Both the position numbers and the translations under genes were made by a program. The notes under the pieces were generated by a model that was not told the origin of the DNA, ran no database searches, and saw only the letters and a program-made list of their open reading frames with translations. Positions 45,439 to 58,735 of a DNA stretch of 64,000 bases are shown in pieces. The first letter of the stretch is position 1, and each line of letters begins with the position of its first letter. Source of the DNA: Cohnella thermotolerans DSM 17683 (GTDB taxonomy: Bacteria; Bacillota; Bacilli; Paenibacillales; Paenibacillaceae); NCBI RefSeq assembly GCF_000429825.1, contig NZ_AUCP01000023.1, positions 22,598 through 86,597 on the forward strand, read 5' to 3'.

Positions 45439-47895
45439 TTACTTCCGCAGCTCGGCCCCGAAAGATTGTTCCAATTTTTCCAGCACCCGGTCGTGCGCCG
45501 CCGTCACTTCCTCGTCCGTCAGCGTCCGTTCCGCATTGCGGTAGACGAGCGCCAGCGCGACGCTCTTCTTGTCCGCGCCCAGGCGTTCGCCGGTGTAGAC
45601 GTCGAACACGCGGGCCGATTCCAGCAGCTCTCCCGCCGCCTCACGGATCGCCGCGACGAGAGCCGCCGCTTCCACGCCGCGGTCGACGACGACGGCGATG
45701 TCGCGCTCGGCCGCCGGGTAGCGCGGAAGCGCGCGGTAAACGATCGAAGCGTCGGCGTACTCGTAAAGCTGCGGAAGCGAAATTTCCGCCGCGTAGGTGT
45801 CGCCGAGATCGAATTCGCGCTGCAGGTCGGGATGAAGCTGCCCGACGTACCCGATCGTCTCCGTTCCGTTCTCCGTATCGAGCTTCAGCGCGGCCGTGCG
45901 GCCCGGATGGAAATGCTCCGGCTGCGCCGCTTCATAAGCGATTCTGCCGCTGACGCCCAGCCGCTCGAACACGGCGTCCAGAATGCCTTTGGCATCGTAG
46001 AAATCGGCTTTCTCCGCCGCGCGGTTCCAGGCGGAAGCCGTCCGGTTGCCGTGCAGAACGAACGCCAGCCGGGGAATTTCCCGGGGAAGGCCGGTCAGCG
46101 CCGCCTCCTTCGAATGGTAGACGTTCGCAATCTCGAACAGAGCGACGTCGCCCGTCTTGCGGGACCGGTTGTAGGCGACCGCCTCCAGCAGGCTGGGCAG
46201 CAGCGCCGTGCGCAGCACGCTGCGCTCCTCGCTCATCGGCATCGCGAGCGGAATCGGCTTGTGTCCCTCCGTCTCGCCGTTCAGATCGGGGAACAGGCGG
46301 ACGCTTCCGGTCGAGGTGACGCTGTAGCTGATCGCCTCGCTCAGGCCGCTGCCCGCCAGCAGGCTGCGCAGCTCGCGGCGGATCGCCTGCGGCTTCGTCA
46401 GGAAGCCGGTCGTCGTCGGCCCCTCGATCGGCGTCGTCGGAATTTCGTCGTAGCCGTGCAGCCTGGCTACTTCCTCGATCAGGTCGACGTCCCGCACGAT
46501 GTCTCCCCGCCGCGTCGGCACCGTGACCTCCCAGACGCCTTCCGCCGTGCCGACGGCCTCGAAGCCGAGCCGCGACCAGATCGTTTTCACTTCCAGCGAC
46601 GACAGGGACGTCCCCAGAAAACGGTTGATGCGCTCCAGCGCGATCGATACGACCGCCAGCTTCGCCTCGGAGACGACCTCTTCGACGATGCCTTCGGCAA
46701 CCGTTCCGCCGGCGTACTTGCCCATCAGTCCCGCGGCGCGATCGAGCGCGTCGCGGACGCGGCCCGGATCGACTTCCTTCTCGAACCGCGACGAAGCTTC
46801 GGAGCGCAGGCCGAGCTGGCGCGACGTGCGGCGAATCGTGCCGCCGTCGAAGCGCGCGGACTCGAGCACGATGTCGACGGTGTCGTTCGTCACCTCGGAG
46901 TTGAGCCCGCCCATGACGCCGGCCAGCCCGATCGGCTTCTCGGCGTCGGCGATGAGCAGCATGTGCGGCTCCAGCTTGCGCTCCTGGCCGTCCAGCGTCA
47001 CCAGCGTCTCGCCTTCGCGGGCGAGACGGACTTCGATTCGTCCACCGGCGATCTTCGCCGCGTCGAATGCGTGCAAAGGCTGGCCGTATTCGAGCATAAC
47101 GTAGTTCGTAATGTCGACAACGTTGCTGATCGGGCGGATGCCCGCGGCGATGAGCCGGTTCTGCATCCACAGTGGGGACGGGCCGATCTTCACGCCTTTA
47201 ATGTAGCGGACCGAGTAGTGGGAGCACAGCTCCTTGTCGCGAATGGACACCCGGATATGGTCCGCCGTCTTGTCCTCGGAGGCGTACAGCTCCTTGGCCG
47301 GCTCCGGCAGACGGAGCGGCCGGCCCGTCAGCGCCGACGCCTCGTAGGCGACGCCGATCATGCTCAGGCAATCGGAGCGGTTCGGCGTCAGGTCGAGCTC
47401 GAGCACGGAGTCGTCCAGCGCGAGCACGTCCAGAATGTCGCGGCCGATCTCGGTGTCCGGCGGCAAAATATAAAGCCCTTCCTGCTGCTCCTTCGGCAGC
47501 AGCTTGTCGTTGATGCCGAGCTCGCGCGCCGAGCAGAGCATCCCCTGCGATTCGACGCCGCGCAGCTTCGCGCGCTTGATCTGCACGCCGCCCGGCAGCT
47601 TCGCGCCGACGAGGGCGACGGGCACCTTCAATCCCGCGGCCACGTTCGGGGCGCCGCAGACGATCTGCAGCTCCTCGCCCGTGCCGGCGTCGACCGTGCA
47701 CACGCTCAGCTTGTCGGCGTCGGGATGCTTCTCGCGCGTTTTGACGAGGCCGACGACGACCCGGCTGACGCCCAGGTTGCGGGACGGCACCGAGTCGATC
47801 TCGATGCCCCCGCGCGTCATGAGCGCGGCCAACTGCGCAGGCTCGATGCCGCTCAGATCGATGTATTCGTTCAACCAACGGTAAGATACGTTCAT
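45439..47895 (-). CDS. pheT: Phenylalanine--tRNA ligase beta subunit
   Basis: 818 residues (804 in B. subtilis). N-terminal NVSYRWLNEYIDLSG, an EMAP-type tRNA-binding domain (residues about 40-150), the B3/B4 editing domain, B5 domain, class II-like core and C-terminal anticodon-binding domain are in the usual order. It forms an alpha2-beta2 enzyme with PheS that charges tRNA-Phe and edits Tyr-tRNA-Phe. AAAGGAG lies 13 bases before the ATG and the gene starts 21 bases after pheS. Confidence 0.97.
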   Translation of the reverse strand: MNVSYRWLNEYIDLSGIEPAQLAALMTRGGIEIDSVPSRNLGVSRVVVGLVKTREKHPDADKLSVCTVDAGTGEELQIVCGAPNVAAGLKVPVALVGAKLPGGVQIKRAKLRGVESQGMLCSARELGINDKLLPKEQQEGLYILPPDTEIGRDILDVLALDDSVLELDLTPNRSDCLSMIGVAYEASALTGRPLRLPEPAKELYASEDKTADHIRVSIRDKELCSHYSVRYIKGVKIGPSPLWMQNRLIAAGIRPISNVVDITNYVMLEYGQPLHAFDAAKIAGGRIEVRLAREGETLVTLDGQERKLEPHMLLIADAEKPIGLAGVMGGLNSEVTNDTVDIVLESARFDGGTIRRTSRQLGLRSEASSRFEKEVDPGRVRDALDRAAGLMGKYAGGTVAEGIVEEVVSEAKLAVVSIALERINRFLGTSLSSLEVKTIWSRLGFEAVGTAEGVWEVTVPTRRGDIVRDVDLIEEVARLHGYDEIPTTPIEGPTTTGFLTKPQAIRRELRSLLAGSGLSEAISYSVTSTGSVRLFPDLNGETEGHKPIPLAMPMSEERSVLRTALLPSLLEAVAYNRSRKTGDVALFEIANVYHSKEAALTGLPREIPRLAFVLHGNRTASAWNRAAEKADFYDAKGILDAVFERLGVSGRIAYEAAQPEHFHPGRTAALKLDTENGTETIGYVGQLHPDLQREFDLGDTYAAEISLPQLYEYADASIVYRALPRYPAAERDIAVVVDRGVEAAALVAAIREAAGELLESARVFDVYTGERLGADKKSVALALVYRNAERTLTDEEVTAAHDRVLEKLEQSFGAELRK

Positions 47896-47916
47896 GGGAT
47901 CAGGTCCGCTCCTTTC

Positions 47917-48951
47917 CTACATTCGGGCGAATTGCCCGAGGAACCGAAGATCGTTGTTGTAAAAATGACGGATGTCGTCAATCTCATACTTGAGCAGCGC
48001 GATCCGCTCGACGCCCATGCCGAAGGCGAAGCCGGACACTTCCTTCGGATCGTAGCCGCCGTATTCGAGCACCCGCGGGTGAACCATGCCGCAGCCGAGA
48101 ATCTCGATCCAGCCGGTATGCTTGCACATCCGGCAGCCGTGCCCGCCGCATTGCGCGCAGGTGACGTCCACTTCGGCGCTCGGCTCGGTGAACGGGAAGA
48201 AGCTCGGCCGCAGCCGGATTTGCGTCTGCGGACCGTACAGCGCCTGCACGAACTGAAGCAGCGTTCCCTTCAGGTCGCTCATCCGGATGTTCGGGCCGAC
48301 GACGAGCCCTTCGATCTGATGGAACATGAACGAATGCGTCGCGTCGTCGTCGTCGCGGCGGTACACTTTGCCCGGGCAGATGACCTTGAGCGGCGTCTTG
48401 CCGCCCGCGGCGCGCATCGTCCGCACCTGCACCGGGGACGTATGCGTGCGCAGCAGAATGTCTTCGGTCAGGTAGAACGAATCCTGCATGTCGCGGGCCG
48501 GGTGGTTTTTCGGCAGATTCAGCGCCTCGAAGTTGTAGAAGTCGGTCTCCACCTCGGGCCCTTCCGCGATCGAGTAGCCCATGCCGAGGAAAATATCCTC
48601 GATCTCCTGCGTCACCTTCGTCAGCGGATGGATCGTGCCGGCGGTCGGCCGTTTGCCCGGCAGCGTGACGTCGATCGTCTCCTCCTGCAGGCGGCGGGCC
48701 GTCTCGGCGCGGTCGAACGCTTCCTGCTTCTCCGCGATGACGGCCTCGATGGCCGCGCGAACTTCGTTCGCCACCTGTCCGATGACCGGGCGCTCCTCCG
48801 CGCTCAAGCTCCCCATTCCCCGGAGCACTTCGGTCAATTGCCCTTTTTTGCCGAGATACTGAACCCGAAGTTCGTTCAACTGCCCAGGGTCGGTTGCGCC
48901 CTGAAGCCGTTCCAGCGCCTCGCGCCGGAGTTCTTCCAATCGTTCTTTCAT
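47917..48951 (-). CDS. pheS: Phenylalanine--tRNA ligase alpha subunit
   Basis: 344 residues, the same as B. subtilis PheS. An N-terminal coiled coil is followed by the class II catalytic core with [30 protein letters not shown], the GCGMVHP loop and [13 protein letters not shown]. It activates phenylalanine and transfers it to tRNA-Phe together with PheT. AAGGAG lies 9 bases before the ATG. A T-box leader precedes it. Confidence 0.97.
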   Translation of the reverse strand: MKERLEELRREALERLQGATDPGQLNELRVQYLGKKGQLTEVLRGMGSLSAEERPVIGQVANEVRAAIEAVIAEKQEAFDRAETARRLQEETIDVTLPGKRPTAGTIHPLTKVTQEIEDIFLGMGYSIAEGPEVETDFYNFEALNLPKNHPARDMQDSFYLTEDILLRTHTSPVQVRTMRAAGGKTPLKVICPGKVYRRDDDDATHSFMFHQIEGLVVGPNIRMSDLKGTLLQFVQALYGPQTQIRLRPSFFPFTEPSAEVDVTCAQCGGHGCRMCKHTGWIEILGCGMVHPRVLEYGGYDPKEVSGFAFGMGVERIALLKYEIDDIRHFYNNDLRFLGQFARM

Positions 48952-48972
48952 GACGCGTCTCTCCTTATCCGG

Positions 48973-49273
48973 AAAAATAAAAAGGCCCTTCTCCCTCCGA
49001 AAAGGGACGATAGGACCGTGGTACCACCCTTGTTGAAACGTCCGTCCGCCTCCAAAAGCTTGGCGACGCCGGACATTCCCGCTTCTAGCGCGGCGTAACG
49101 GGCCGCTGCCGTTGCCCTCTACTTCCGGCGCCCGGGGCGCGGGTTCAAAGGAAAGCTCCGGAGTGAATTTCGGCAGCCTGGTTTCCTAGGAACGCTTCCA
49201 GTCTCCGGCGTTCCCTCCCTGCGAGGAAGGCGCTGCGTACTTGTCTCCATCTACGCTTTTGTCAAATCTATTA
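48973..49273 (-). promoter_or_regulatory. T-box leader of pheST with terminator
   Basis: The minus strand has the T-box core AAGGGTGGTACCACGG (plus 49016-49031). A terminator follows, made of GTCCCTTTTC/GGAGAAGGGC (plus 48984-49008) and a T-rich run. Stem I contains GGAGACTGGAAG and, in the expected position, CGAAATTCACTC, in which TTC (plus 49165-49167) is the likely specifier for tRNA-Phe. Phenylalanine limitation should raise pheST expression. Confidence 0.92.
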
Positions 49274-49279
49274 TTGCTT

Positions 49280-49308
49280 ATTATAGGGGAATGCATGCCC
49301 GCAATCAA
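49280..49308 (-). promoter_or_regulatory. SigA-type promoter of pheST
   Basis: On the minus strand TTGATT (49303-49308), 17 bases, TATAAT (49280-49285). Transcription should start near 49273. Confidence 0.88.
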
Positions 49309-49339
49309 GTCGGCTCGGGGAAAATGGGTCTTGCCACGC

Positions 49340-50479
49340 TCATCTCTGCCCCGCCTTCGCCCGAGCGAAGCGGTCGGGCGCGAAAGGCGCGCGGCGGACG
49401 TCCAAGCTGCCGCCTCCCGCGCTTAGCCATCCGCCGACGATCGCCGCCGTCACCGGGCTGAGCAAAATGCCGTTGCGATAATGCCCCGTCGCCAGGAAAA
49501 GGCGGGGCATCTCCGGCAGCGGCCCGAGCAGCGGCCAGCCGTCGAGCGTCGCCGGGCGCAGCCCCGCCCAGCGGCGTTCCGGCGCCGCGCCGTTCAGCGA
49601 CGGGAACATCTTCCCGCTCCAGCGGACGAGCCGTCCGATGCCCGCTTCGGTGACGCTGCAATCGAACCCCGACACGTCCTCGGAAGCGCCGCAGACGAGG
49701 CTGCCGTCCGCCTTGCGGACCCAATACGCCTGCGAGGAAAAGACCATGTGGCGAACTTCAGCCGGCGGCTTCTCATACGCGCAAATTTGCCCCCGGATCG
49801 GATGCACGGGAACGGGCAGCCCCAGCAACCCTTCGTGCCGCCCGCTCCAGGCGCCGGTGCACCAGACGGCCAGATCGGCGGCGTATGCGCCCGCCGCTTC
49901 CGTCTCCACGCGCACGCCCGTCTGTCCCTCGGCGGCCGTCCGCAGCACTTCGCCGGAATACGGCACCAGACGAACGCCGATATGCCGGCAAGCGAGCTCC
50001 AGCGCCGCCACCAGCTTGGGCGCGTGCACGTGGCTCTCCTCCGGGCAATATAGCGCCGCGATCGCCTGCCCGGATAAGCTTGGCTCCAGCTCGCGCAAAG
50101 CGGCGCCGTCCACCCGCTCGACGGCGCCGAACGCTTGCTGCCAGCCCTGGCGCGTCTGAAGCGGCAGCAGATCAGCTTCGTGCAGCGCCACCTGCAGACT
50201 GCCGGTCTGCAGCCAATCGACGCGCCGGCCCGATGCGGCTTCCACCCGGCGCACCCACTCCGGATACAGGCGCAGACTTTCCAGGCAGAGGCGGAAAAAC
50301 GGGTCGGGACCTTCCCCGTTCTCCGAGAACGGCGCGAGCATTCCCGCCGCCGCTCCCGAAGCCTGGCCGCCGAACTCGCCCCGCTCCAGCACCGTGACGC
50401 TAAGCCCGCGCGACGCCGCTTCGAAGGCGCACGAGAGCCCGACGATCCCGCCGCCGACGATCAGCACCGTCGGCTTCAT
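49340..50479 (-). CDS. thiO: Glycine oxidase
   Basis: 379 residues. A DAO-type flavoprotein with the N-terminal dinucleotide motif [31 protein letters not shown] and the C-terminal [14 protein letters not shown] also match the family. It oxidises glycine to iminoglyoxylate (dehydroglycine), which ThiG uses for thiazole synthesis. The ATG overlaps the thiG TGA (ATGA). It is the last gene of the thiamine operon. Confidence 0.95.
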   Translation of the reverse strand: MKPTVLIVGGGIVGLSCAFEAASRGLSVTVLERGEFGGQASGAAAGMLAPFSENGEGPDPFFRLCLESLRLYPEWVRRVEAASGRRVDWLQTGSLQVALHEADLLPLQTRQGWQQAFGAVERVDGAALRELEPSLSGQAIAALYCPEESHVHAPKLVAALELACRHIGVRLVPYSGEVLRTAAEGQTGVRVETEAAGAYAADLAVWCTGAWSGRHEGLLGLPVPVHPIRGQICAYEKPPAEVRHMVFSSQAYWVRKADGSLVCGASEDVSGFDCSVTEAGIGRLVRWSGKMFPSLNGAAPERRWAGLRPATLDGWPLLGPLPEMPRLFLATGHYRNGILLSPVTAAIVGGWLSAGGGSLDVRRAPFAPDRFARAKAGQR

Positions 50480-51441
50480 CGCGACCGTCCCCCCGCGTGC
50501 GCCGCGAATCCTTCTCCGCCGCCGGGGCCGGCCGCCGGACGATGCGCAGCCCCGCCTTTTGCATCCGCATCATCCGCCGCTTTCTCTCCCCGCGCTCCCG
50601 CTTCGAACGGCCCCCCGCTTGCCGGAACCCCGAACAGCCGGCCTTCCGGCTCGCTGCTCGCCGTGGCGTACCGCTTGCGCGGAATGCGGCCCGCCAGCCT
50701 GGACAGCCGGCCCGCTTCCAGCGCCAGCCGCATCGCGCGCGCCATCGCGACCGGATCCTGCGCCTTGGCGACCGGCGTATTCGCCAGAATGCCGTCGGCG
50801 CCGAGCTCCATCGCCTGTGCCGCGTCCGCCGCCGAGCCGAGGCCCGCGTCGACGATGACCGGCACGCTCGCTTCCTCGGCGATCAGACCGAGATGATACG
50901 GGTTCAGGATGCCCAGTCCCGTGCCGATCGGAGAGCCGCCCGGCATGACCGCCGCCGCTCCGGCTTCCTCCAGCCTTTTGCACAGAATCGGATCGTCCGA
51001 GACGTAAGGCAGCACGACGAAGCCTTCGTTCGCCAGCCGTTCCGTCGCCCGCAGCGTCTCGACCGGGTCGGGGAGCAGCGTATAAGGATGGGCGCTGATC
51101 TCCACCTTGACCCAATGGCCCAGCCCGGCTCCTCTCGCCAGCCGCGCGATTCGCACCGCTTCGTCCGCGTTGCCCGCTCCCGACGTATTGGGCAAATAAA
51201 TCAGGTCCTTCCGCTCCGTCAAATGGCGGAGAATGGAATCGTCTTCCACCTCCTCCAGATTGACGCGCCGGACGGCGAACGTGACAACCTGCGCTCCGGA
51301 CGCTTCCAGCGCCTGAAGCATGACCGCCGGACTCGGGTATCGTCCCGTTCCGAGAAAAAATCGCGAACGCAGCTTCGTTCCTCCGATCGTCAGCACGTCC
51401 GTACTATTGCGATCCGCTGCGATTTCATTGAGTGTGTTCAT
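50476..51441 (-). CDS. thiG: Thiazole synthase
   Basis: 321 residues. A TIM barrel with [10 protein letters not shown], the Schiff-base lysine in [24 protein letters not shown] and [12 protein letters not shown]. It builds the thiazole ring from 1-deoxyxylulose 5-phosphate, dehydroglycine and the ThiS thiocarboxylate. Usual length is about 255; the last 60 residues here are a Gly/Ala/Pro/Arg-rich low-complexity tail that ends in the overlap with thiO and is probably disordered. The start lies 8 bases after the thiES stop. Confidence 0.95.
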   Translation of the reverse strand: MNTLNEIAADRNSTDVLTIGGTKLRSRFFLGTGRYPSPAVMLQALEASGAQVVTFAVRRVNLEEVEDDSILRHLTERKDLIYLPNTSGAGNADEAVRIARLARGAGLGHWVKVEISAHPYTLLPDPVETLRATERLANEGFVVLPYVSDDPILCKRLEEAGAAAVMPGGSPIGTGLGILNPYHLGLIAEEASVPVIVDAGLGSAADAAQAMELGADGILANTPVAKAQDPVAMARAMRLALEAGRLSRLAGRIPRKRYATASSEPEGRLFGVPASGGPFEAGARGEKAADDADAKGGAAHRPAAGPGGGEGFAAHAGGRSR

Positions 51442-51449
51442 GCCGCCGA

Positions 51450-52296
51450 TCAGCCCCCTCCCACAAAATGGACGAATTCGATCCGGTCGCCCTCGCCGAC
51501 GGGCGTGGACGTCCAGTCGGCCCGGGGCACCACTTCCCCGTTGCGCTCCGCCACGACCAGCTTCTCGCCGAACCGGAAAGACGCGGCCAGCTCCTGCAGC
51601 GTGTCGGCGTCGGTCGTCTCGGCGCGGCCGTTTACGACGACGGTTTTGGCCAAGCGCCCCCCGCCGGTCCGGGGAAGCGGCGCGCTAAGCTGCGCGCGCT
51701 CGATCAGCGCACGCAGCTCGCGGCAGACGGCCGCCGGATCGGGACTGCCGACGACGGCCGACACCGCGCACAGCCGCCGCGCCCCGGCGGCCAGCACCTC
51801 CTCCGCGTTGCCGGGATGAATGCCGCCGATCGCGAAGAACGGAATGCGGATCTCCTCCGCAGCCTCCGCCACGTAACCGGTCCCGACCGCCGGCCGGCCC
51901 GGCTTCGTTCCGGTCGGATAGACCGGCCCGACCCCGATGTAGTCGGCACCGGCCCGCTCCGCCGCTCTGGCCTGGCCGATCGAGTGGGTCGAGATGCCGA
52001 TCAGCCGGTCCGGACCGACCAGCGCCCGCGCCGCTTCGATCGGCAAATCCTCCTGCCCGAGATGGACGCCGTCGGCTTCCGCGGCCAGGGCGATCTCGGG
52101 ATGGTCGTTGACGATAAAAAGCGCGCCGAGACGCCTCGTCAGCTCCCGCAAAGCGCGGGCCTTCTCCAGCAGCTCCGGCCCGGCGGCGTCCTTGTCCCTG
52201 AGCTGGACGATATCCGCGCCGCCGCGGATCGCCGCTTCCATAACTTCCAGGAGGTCGCGGCCTTTGTGATAATTTTCGCCCGTAATGACGTACAGC

Positions 52297-52319
<23 letters not shown>
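51450..52319 (-). CDS. thiE: Thiamine-phosphate synthase fused to sulfur carrier ThiS
   Basis: 289 residues from the ATG at 52317-52319 (GGAGGGG 6 bases upstream). Residues 1-215 are Thi[66 protein letters not shown] and AIGGIHPGN. From about residue 224 the chain is ThiS ([35 protein letters not shown]), ending in the Gly-Gly tail needed for adenylation by ThiF and thiocarboxylation. No separate thiS exists in this operon. The fusion would carry the sulfur carrier on the enzyme that later joins thiazole and pyrimidine. It overlaps the 3' end of thiF by 23 bases. Confidence 0.93.
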
Positions 52320-55654
<3,335 letters not shown>

Positions 55655-55655
<1 letters not shown>

Positions 55656-55682
55656 AGAAAAGCCGCCCCGGAAGGAGCGGCT
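55655..55682 (-). terminator. TPP-controlled terminator of the thiamine operon
   Basis: On the minus strand AGCCGCTCC and GGGGCGGCT form a hairpin (plus 55661-55682) followed by TTTTCTG, about 150 bases after the aptamer. Confidence 0.85.
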
Positions 55683-55831
55683 GAAATGTGTCGTTATACA
55701 GGCAGGCCGACCGCCGCGTGATCGCTGCGAGACCGGGTTGGCAAACGGCCTAGGCCGCAAAAGACTGCGTGCCGCGTTCCGCCAACTTCCCGCAACGTAT
55801 CCCCGAGCGTTGCCTTATGTACGCACATTGT

Positions 55832-55924
55832 CCACTTTCCTACGCTGGCATGACCCAGATCAGGTTCGAAGGGACCAAGGCGAAGCCGCCTTATCTCAGC
55901 CCATGCGGGCGCCCCTAGTGGAAT
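55832..55924 (-). promoter_or_regulatory. TPP riboswitch (THI element)
   Basis: The minus strand contains the conserved core: CTAGGGGCGCCC, GGGCTGAGATAAGG, then GAACCTGATCTGGGTCATGC and CAGCGTAGGAAAGTGG, with CCAC/GTGG closing P1. Binding of thiamine pyrophosphate should terminate transcription before thiC. Confidence 0.97.
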
Positions 55925-55935
55925 TCCTAATCCAC

Positions 55936-55964
55936 ACTGTACACACGTCTGAAGAATCTGTCAA
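55936..55964 (-). promoter_or_regulatory. SigA-type promoter of the thiamine operon
   Basis: On the minus strand TTGACA (55959-55964), 17 bases, TACAGT (55936-55941), just upstream of the TPP aptamer. Confidence 0.82.
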
Positions 55965-56011
55965 CCTCTCACCCCGCAGGCGCAGCCATAAAATTCGTTT
56001 CCGCCGCCTCC

Positions 56012-56118
56012 TCCCACTATCCCTTCGCTTCAGACTAGAGTGGCCATCTACCATAATTTTCCTTACTCTCGTTCCCCCTGTCTGTTTAGCACCCCGTTCC
56101 ACTATCCCCTTGCTTCAG
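56012..56118 (+). repeat. TCCCACTATCCC-TTCAG repeat, two copies
   Basis: TCCCACTATCCCTTCGCTTCAG-type elements at 56012-56033 and 56098-56118, 86 bases apart, in the 477-base gap between the thiamine promoter and ycnI. They belong to the same family as the arrays at 56179-56342 (opposite orientation) and 63771-63970. Confidence 0.85.
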
Positions 56119-56178
56119 GCCAAACAAAATAATTCCATTTTAATATAATTTTGTAAAATTTATAATATCCAACACCCA

Positions 56179-56342
56179 GGATAATGGGACGACATCGCGG
56201 AACACGACAAGGACGGCTCTGATCCGATGGGATAGTGGGATGACTTCGCCATTTGCTGCAGGAACAGTTCTGAGTCGAGGGGATAGTGGGACGGCTGTGC
56301 TAAACGCTCCAGCAGGTTCTGAACCGAGGGGATAGTGGGACG
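56179..56342 (-). repeat. GGGATAGTGGGA tandem array, four copies
   Basis: GATAATGGGA at 56180 and GATAGTGGGA at 56231, 56282 and 56331, spaced 51, 51 and 49 bases. Three are preceded by CTGAxYCGAKGG. This is the reverse complement of the elements at 56012-56118, so the two clusters face each other. They lie immediately after the ycnI terminator. Confidence 0.9.
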
Positions 56343-56348
56343 GTTGCG

Positions 56349-56376
56349 AAAAAAAAGTCCCCCCGGCGGGAGGACT
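56349..56376 (-). terminator. Terminator of the copper operon
   Basis: On the minus strand AGTCCTCCC and GGGGGGACT form a hairpin around GCC (plus 56356-56376), followed by eight Ts. Confidence 0.93.
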
Positions 56377-56401
56377 CTGCGCGCAAAGCGCCGTTCAACC
56401 G

Positions 56402-57022
56402 TTACGCTTTGCGCCGGCGAAACAGGGCGATGAGAAGCGCAAGCGCGCCCAGACCGACGCCCGCGATCGATAGGCTTAGGGTCAGCGTGTCGCGGCCCTC
56501 GGAAGCATCGTCGGCGGAAGCGGACGCTCCTCCGCCATGGCCGTGATCGTCCCCATCGGCCACTTTGGCGGTTACGGCCGTTACCGAAGCCGGCGTGTCG
56601 GCGTCGGCGGCGCCCGTCCAATCGACTACGCTGCCGTCGGAATACGTCTGGTGCGCTTTCCAGACCAACTCCTTGGCGTCGTCCGCCACTTTGCCCTGGA
56701 AGTTGAACTGACCGAATTCCGTCGCGCCCAGACCTTCTCCCGTCGCTTTCCAGGTGAAGGACGTAATTTTTCCGTCCGCGTTTTTCTCCGTCTCGTACGT
56801 CCAGCCGGCTTTCGGCTCGAAGCGAGTGACGTCGACACCGTCCGGAACTTCCACTTTCACTTGCGTCGTAGCCGCTTCCTTCTCGGACGGCACCCGCAGC
56901 GTGAACACTTGATAGGAGCCCGCCGGAACCGAACCCGGCTGCACCGTGACGTGGGCGCTGGCGACACCTGCAAAGCCCAACGCCAAAAATAAAGCAAGCA
57001 ATACGGCAACGCTCTTCTTCAC
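56402..57022 (-). CDS. ycnI: YcnI-like copper-binding membrane-anchored protein
   Basis: 206 residues from GTG 57020-57022 (AGGAAGG 12 bases upstream); an in-frame TTG at 57034 abuts the ribosome binding site and is unlikely. A signal peptide (VAVLLALFLALGFAGVASA) leaves a mature N-terminus AHVTVQPG, whose histidine starts the copper site of the DUF1775 domain. A His/Gly/Ala-rich linker (DGDDHGHGGGAS) and a C-terminal membrane helix with RRRK anchor follow. YcnI and CopCD (YcnJ) act in copper uptake in Bacillus and are in the same operon here. Confidence 0.92.
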   Translation of the reverse strand: MKKSVAVLLALFLALGFAGVASAHVTVQPGSVPAGSYQVFTLRVPSEKEAATTQVKVEVPDGVDVTRFEPKAGWTYETEKNADGKITSFTWKATGEGLGATEFGQFNFQGKVADDAKELVWKAHQTYSDGSVVDWTGAADADTPASVTAVTAKVADGDDHGHGGGASASADDASEGRDTLTLSLSIAGVGLGALALLIALFRRRKA

Positions 57023-57149
57023 GAAAACATCCAACCTTCCTGAATCATCTAAGGATGTTCCCAGTATAAGCGGAGCGTCGTGCGCGCCGCATGACTACAA
57101 AGGGCTAGTCTGCGGCCGATTCCGTGACAAATTTGGGAAAACGCAAACG

Positions 57150-57845
57150 CTACTTGGGATCGACCAAGCCCCGCTCGTAGGCGTAGCGGGTAAGCTGGAC
57201 GCGATTGGCCAGATGCAGCTTTTGCAAAATGTTTTTCAAATGGTTTTTGACCGTATGCTCGGACAATCCGAACTCCGCCGCGATGTCCCGGTTCGTCCGG
57301 CCCCGCGCCACTTCCTGGAGAATCTCCTTCTCGCGGGGCGTCAAGCCTTCGCGGAAGTCGTCGCCGGCCGGCCGACTGCCGGAGAGGCCGTGCGGGGCTC
57401 TCTCGCCCTGCCCGGAACGTCCGGCAAATTCCCGCAAGATAGACAGCGCCAAATCCGGGTTGAGCGGCGCTTCGTCATACGCGATCGCCCGCAAATATTC
57501 GCGCCAGGCGGACGGATTCAGGTTTTTCAGCAAATAGCCTTGCGCGCCCTTCTTGAGCGCTTCGAACAGATGCGCAGGGTCGTCGGACACGGTTACCATG
57601 ACGATCTTGACCTCGGGATAACGGGCTTTGATCGCTTTGGCCGCCTCCAAGCCGCTCATGCCGGGCATGGAAATGTCCATCAGCACAAGCTCGGGTGACG
57701 CCTTGTCCATCCATTCGAGCGCCTCTTCGCCGCTCGCCGCCTCCGCCACGACGACGAAGTCATCGCCTTCGGAGACGATCTCCCTCATTCCTTGCCGGGC
57801 ATGCTTGTGATCGTCGACGAGCATGACCCGAAACGGCTGCGTCAC
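57150..57845 (-). CDS. NarL/LuxR-family response regulator
   Basis: 231 residues. The receiver domain has VMLVDDHKHAR, phospho-acceptor aspartate in LVLMDISMPGMSG and the K in YLLKN. The C-terminal LuxR helix-turn-helix is LTPREKEILQEVARG with TVKNHLKNILQKL. The GTG start overlaps the kinase TGA (GTGA), and the partner kinase is encoded just upstream. It should bind DNA when phosphorylated. Placement inside the copCD-ycnI operon suggests control by copper or envelope stress. Confidence 0.94.
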   Translation of the reverse strand: MTQPFRVMLVDDHKHARQGMREIVSEGDDFVVVAEAASGEEALEWMDKASPELVLMDISMPGMSGLEAAKAIKARYPEVKIVMVTVSDDPAHLFEALKKGAQGYLLKNLNPSAWREYLRAIAYDEAPLNPDLALSILREFAGRSGQGERAPHGLSGSRPAGDDFREGLTPREKEILQEVARGRTNRDIAAEFGLSEHTVKNHLKNILQKLHLANRVQLTRYAYERGLVDPK

Positions 57846-58690
57846 GCGTTTCGCCCCCCTTCCTTAACCAGCTCGACTACGGTCCGACCGTCCCGCCGCT
57901 CCGCCGCGAACGACCAGCCCATCCGCTTCGCCCGATCCCGGACCATCCGCAAGCCGAAGCGGCCCCGAATCTCGAACGGGTCCCCGTCGAAACCGACGCC
58001 GTCGTCCTCGACAGCGCAGCGGAATCCGCCCTGCGGGGTCGCCTCGCCGACGACGGTCACTTCCCGCGCCTTGGCATGCTTGCGCACGTTGATCAGCGCT
58101 TCCCGGAGGCAGGCATGCAGCTCGACCTTTTCCTTGTTCGTCAGGCTGTCGTCCGGGATGCTCCAGCGGAACTCCGCCTTCGCTTCGATGATGTCCGCCG
58201 TCTCGCCGAGCAGCTCCCGGAGCGGCACGACCCAGGCCGCCTCCGCCGCGGACGGTGGCAGCCGCAAATTGGCGATCGCCTGCCGGACGTCGTCGTTCAC
58301 GTCGCGCACCGTCTCCCGCAGCTCCCCGGACAGCCGGCGCACCGCCTCCTCCGTCGCCGCGCGGTCGAGCTGATCCAGCTTGACCGCGAGCAAAAACAGC
58401 GACTGGGCGATGCCGTCGTGCAGTTCGCGGGCGAGCCGCTCCCGCTCCTCCAGCGCCGCGTTCGTCGACTTCTCCCGCTGCAAATCGCTCTGCGATTGTT
58501 CCAGCCGGCGGAACAGCCCGAGCACCAGCGTCAGCGTGACGGCCAGCACGATGAAAGGAGCGAGGAAATTGCCCAGCTCCATGCTCAAGTAGGGCAGCAG
58601 AAACGCATGGCGGATATATTCCCACAAGCCGATCGTCAGCGTCGGCGTCAGCAAAATGAGCCATTTGATCTTCTGGTCGTTCCTGCGCAT
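57842..58690 (-). CDS. HisKA_3-type sensor histidine kinase
   Basis: 282 residues. Two N-terminal membrane helices (about 8-26 and 42-62) with almost no extracellular loop, then a coiled coil and the HisKA_3 phospho-histidine box ARELHDGIAQSLFLLA, and a C-terminal HATPase domain (LREALINVRKHAKA, VEDDGVGFD, GRFGLRMVRDR). The small loop suggests sensing within the membrane or from a neighbouring protein, plausibly the copper transporter CopCD encoded upstream. GGAGG lies 11 bases before the ATG. Confidence 0.93.
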   Translation of the reverse strand: MRRNDQKIKWLILLTPTLTIGLWEYIRHAFLLPYLSMELGNFLAPFIVLAVTLTLVLGLFRRLEQSQSDLQREKSTNAALEERERLARELHDGIAQSLFLLAVKLDQLDRAATEEAVRRLSGELRETVRDVNDDVRQAIANLRLPPSAAEAAWVVPLRELLGETADIIEAKAEFRWSIPDDSLTNKEKVELHACLREALINVRKHAKAREVTVVGEATPQGGFRCAVEDDGVGFDGDPFEIRGRFGLRMVRDRAKRMGWSFAAERRDGRTVVELVKEGGRNA

Positions 58691-58735
58691 GGGCGGTTCA
58701 TCCTCCGTCTGCGGTGTGAAGCCGGCGTCGCCTCG

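Noticed and set aside
45274..49098. 1274-residue plus-strand frame opposite pheST
   Set aside because: Shadow frame crossing pheT, pheS and the T-box leader.
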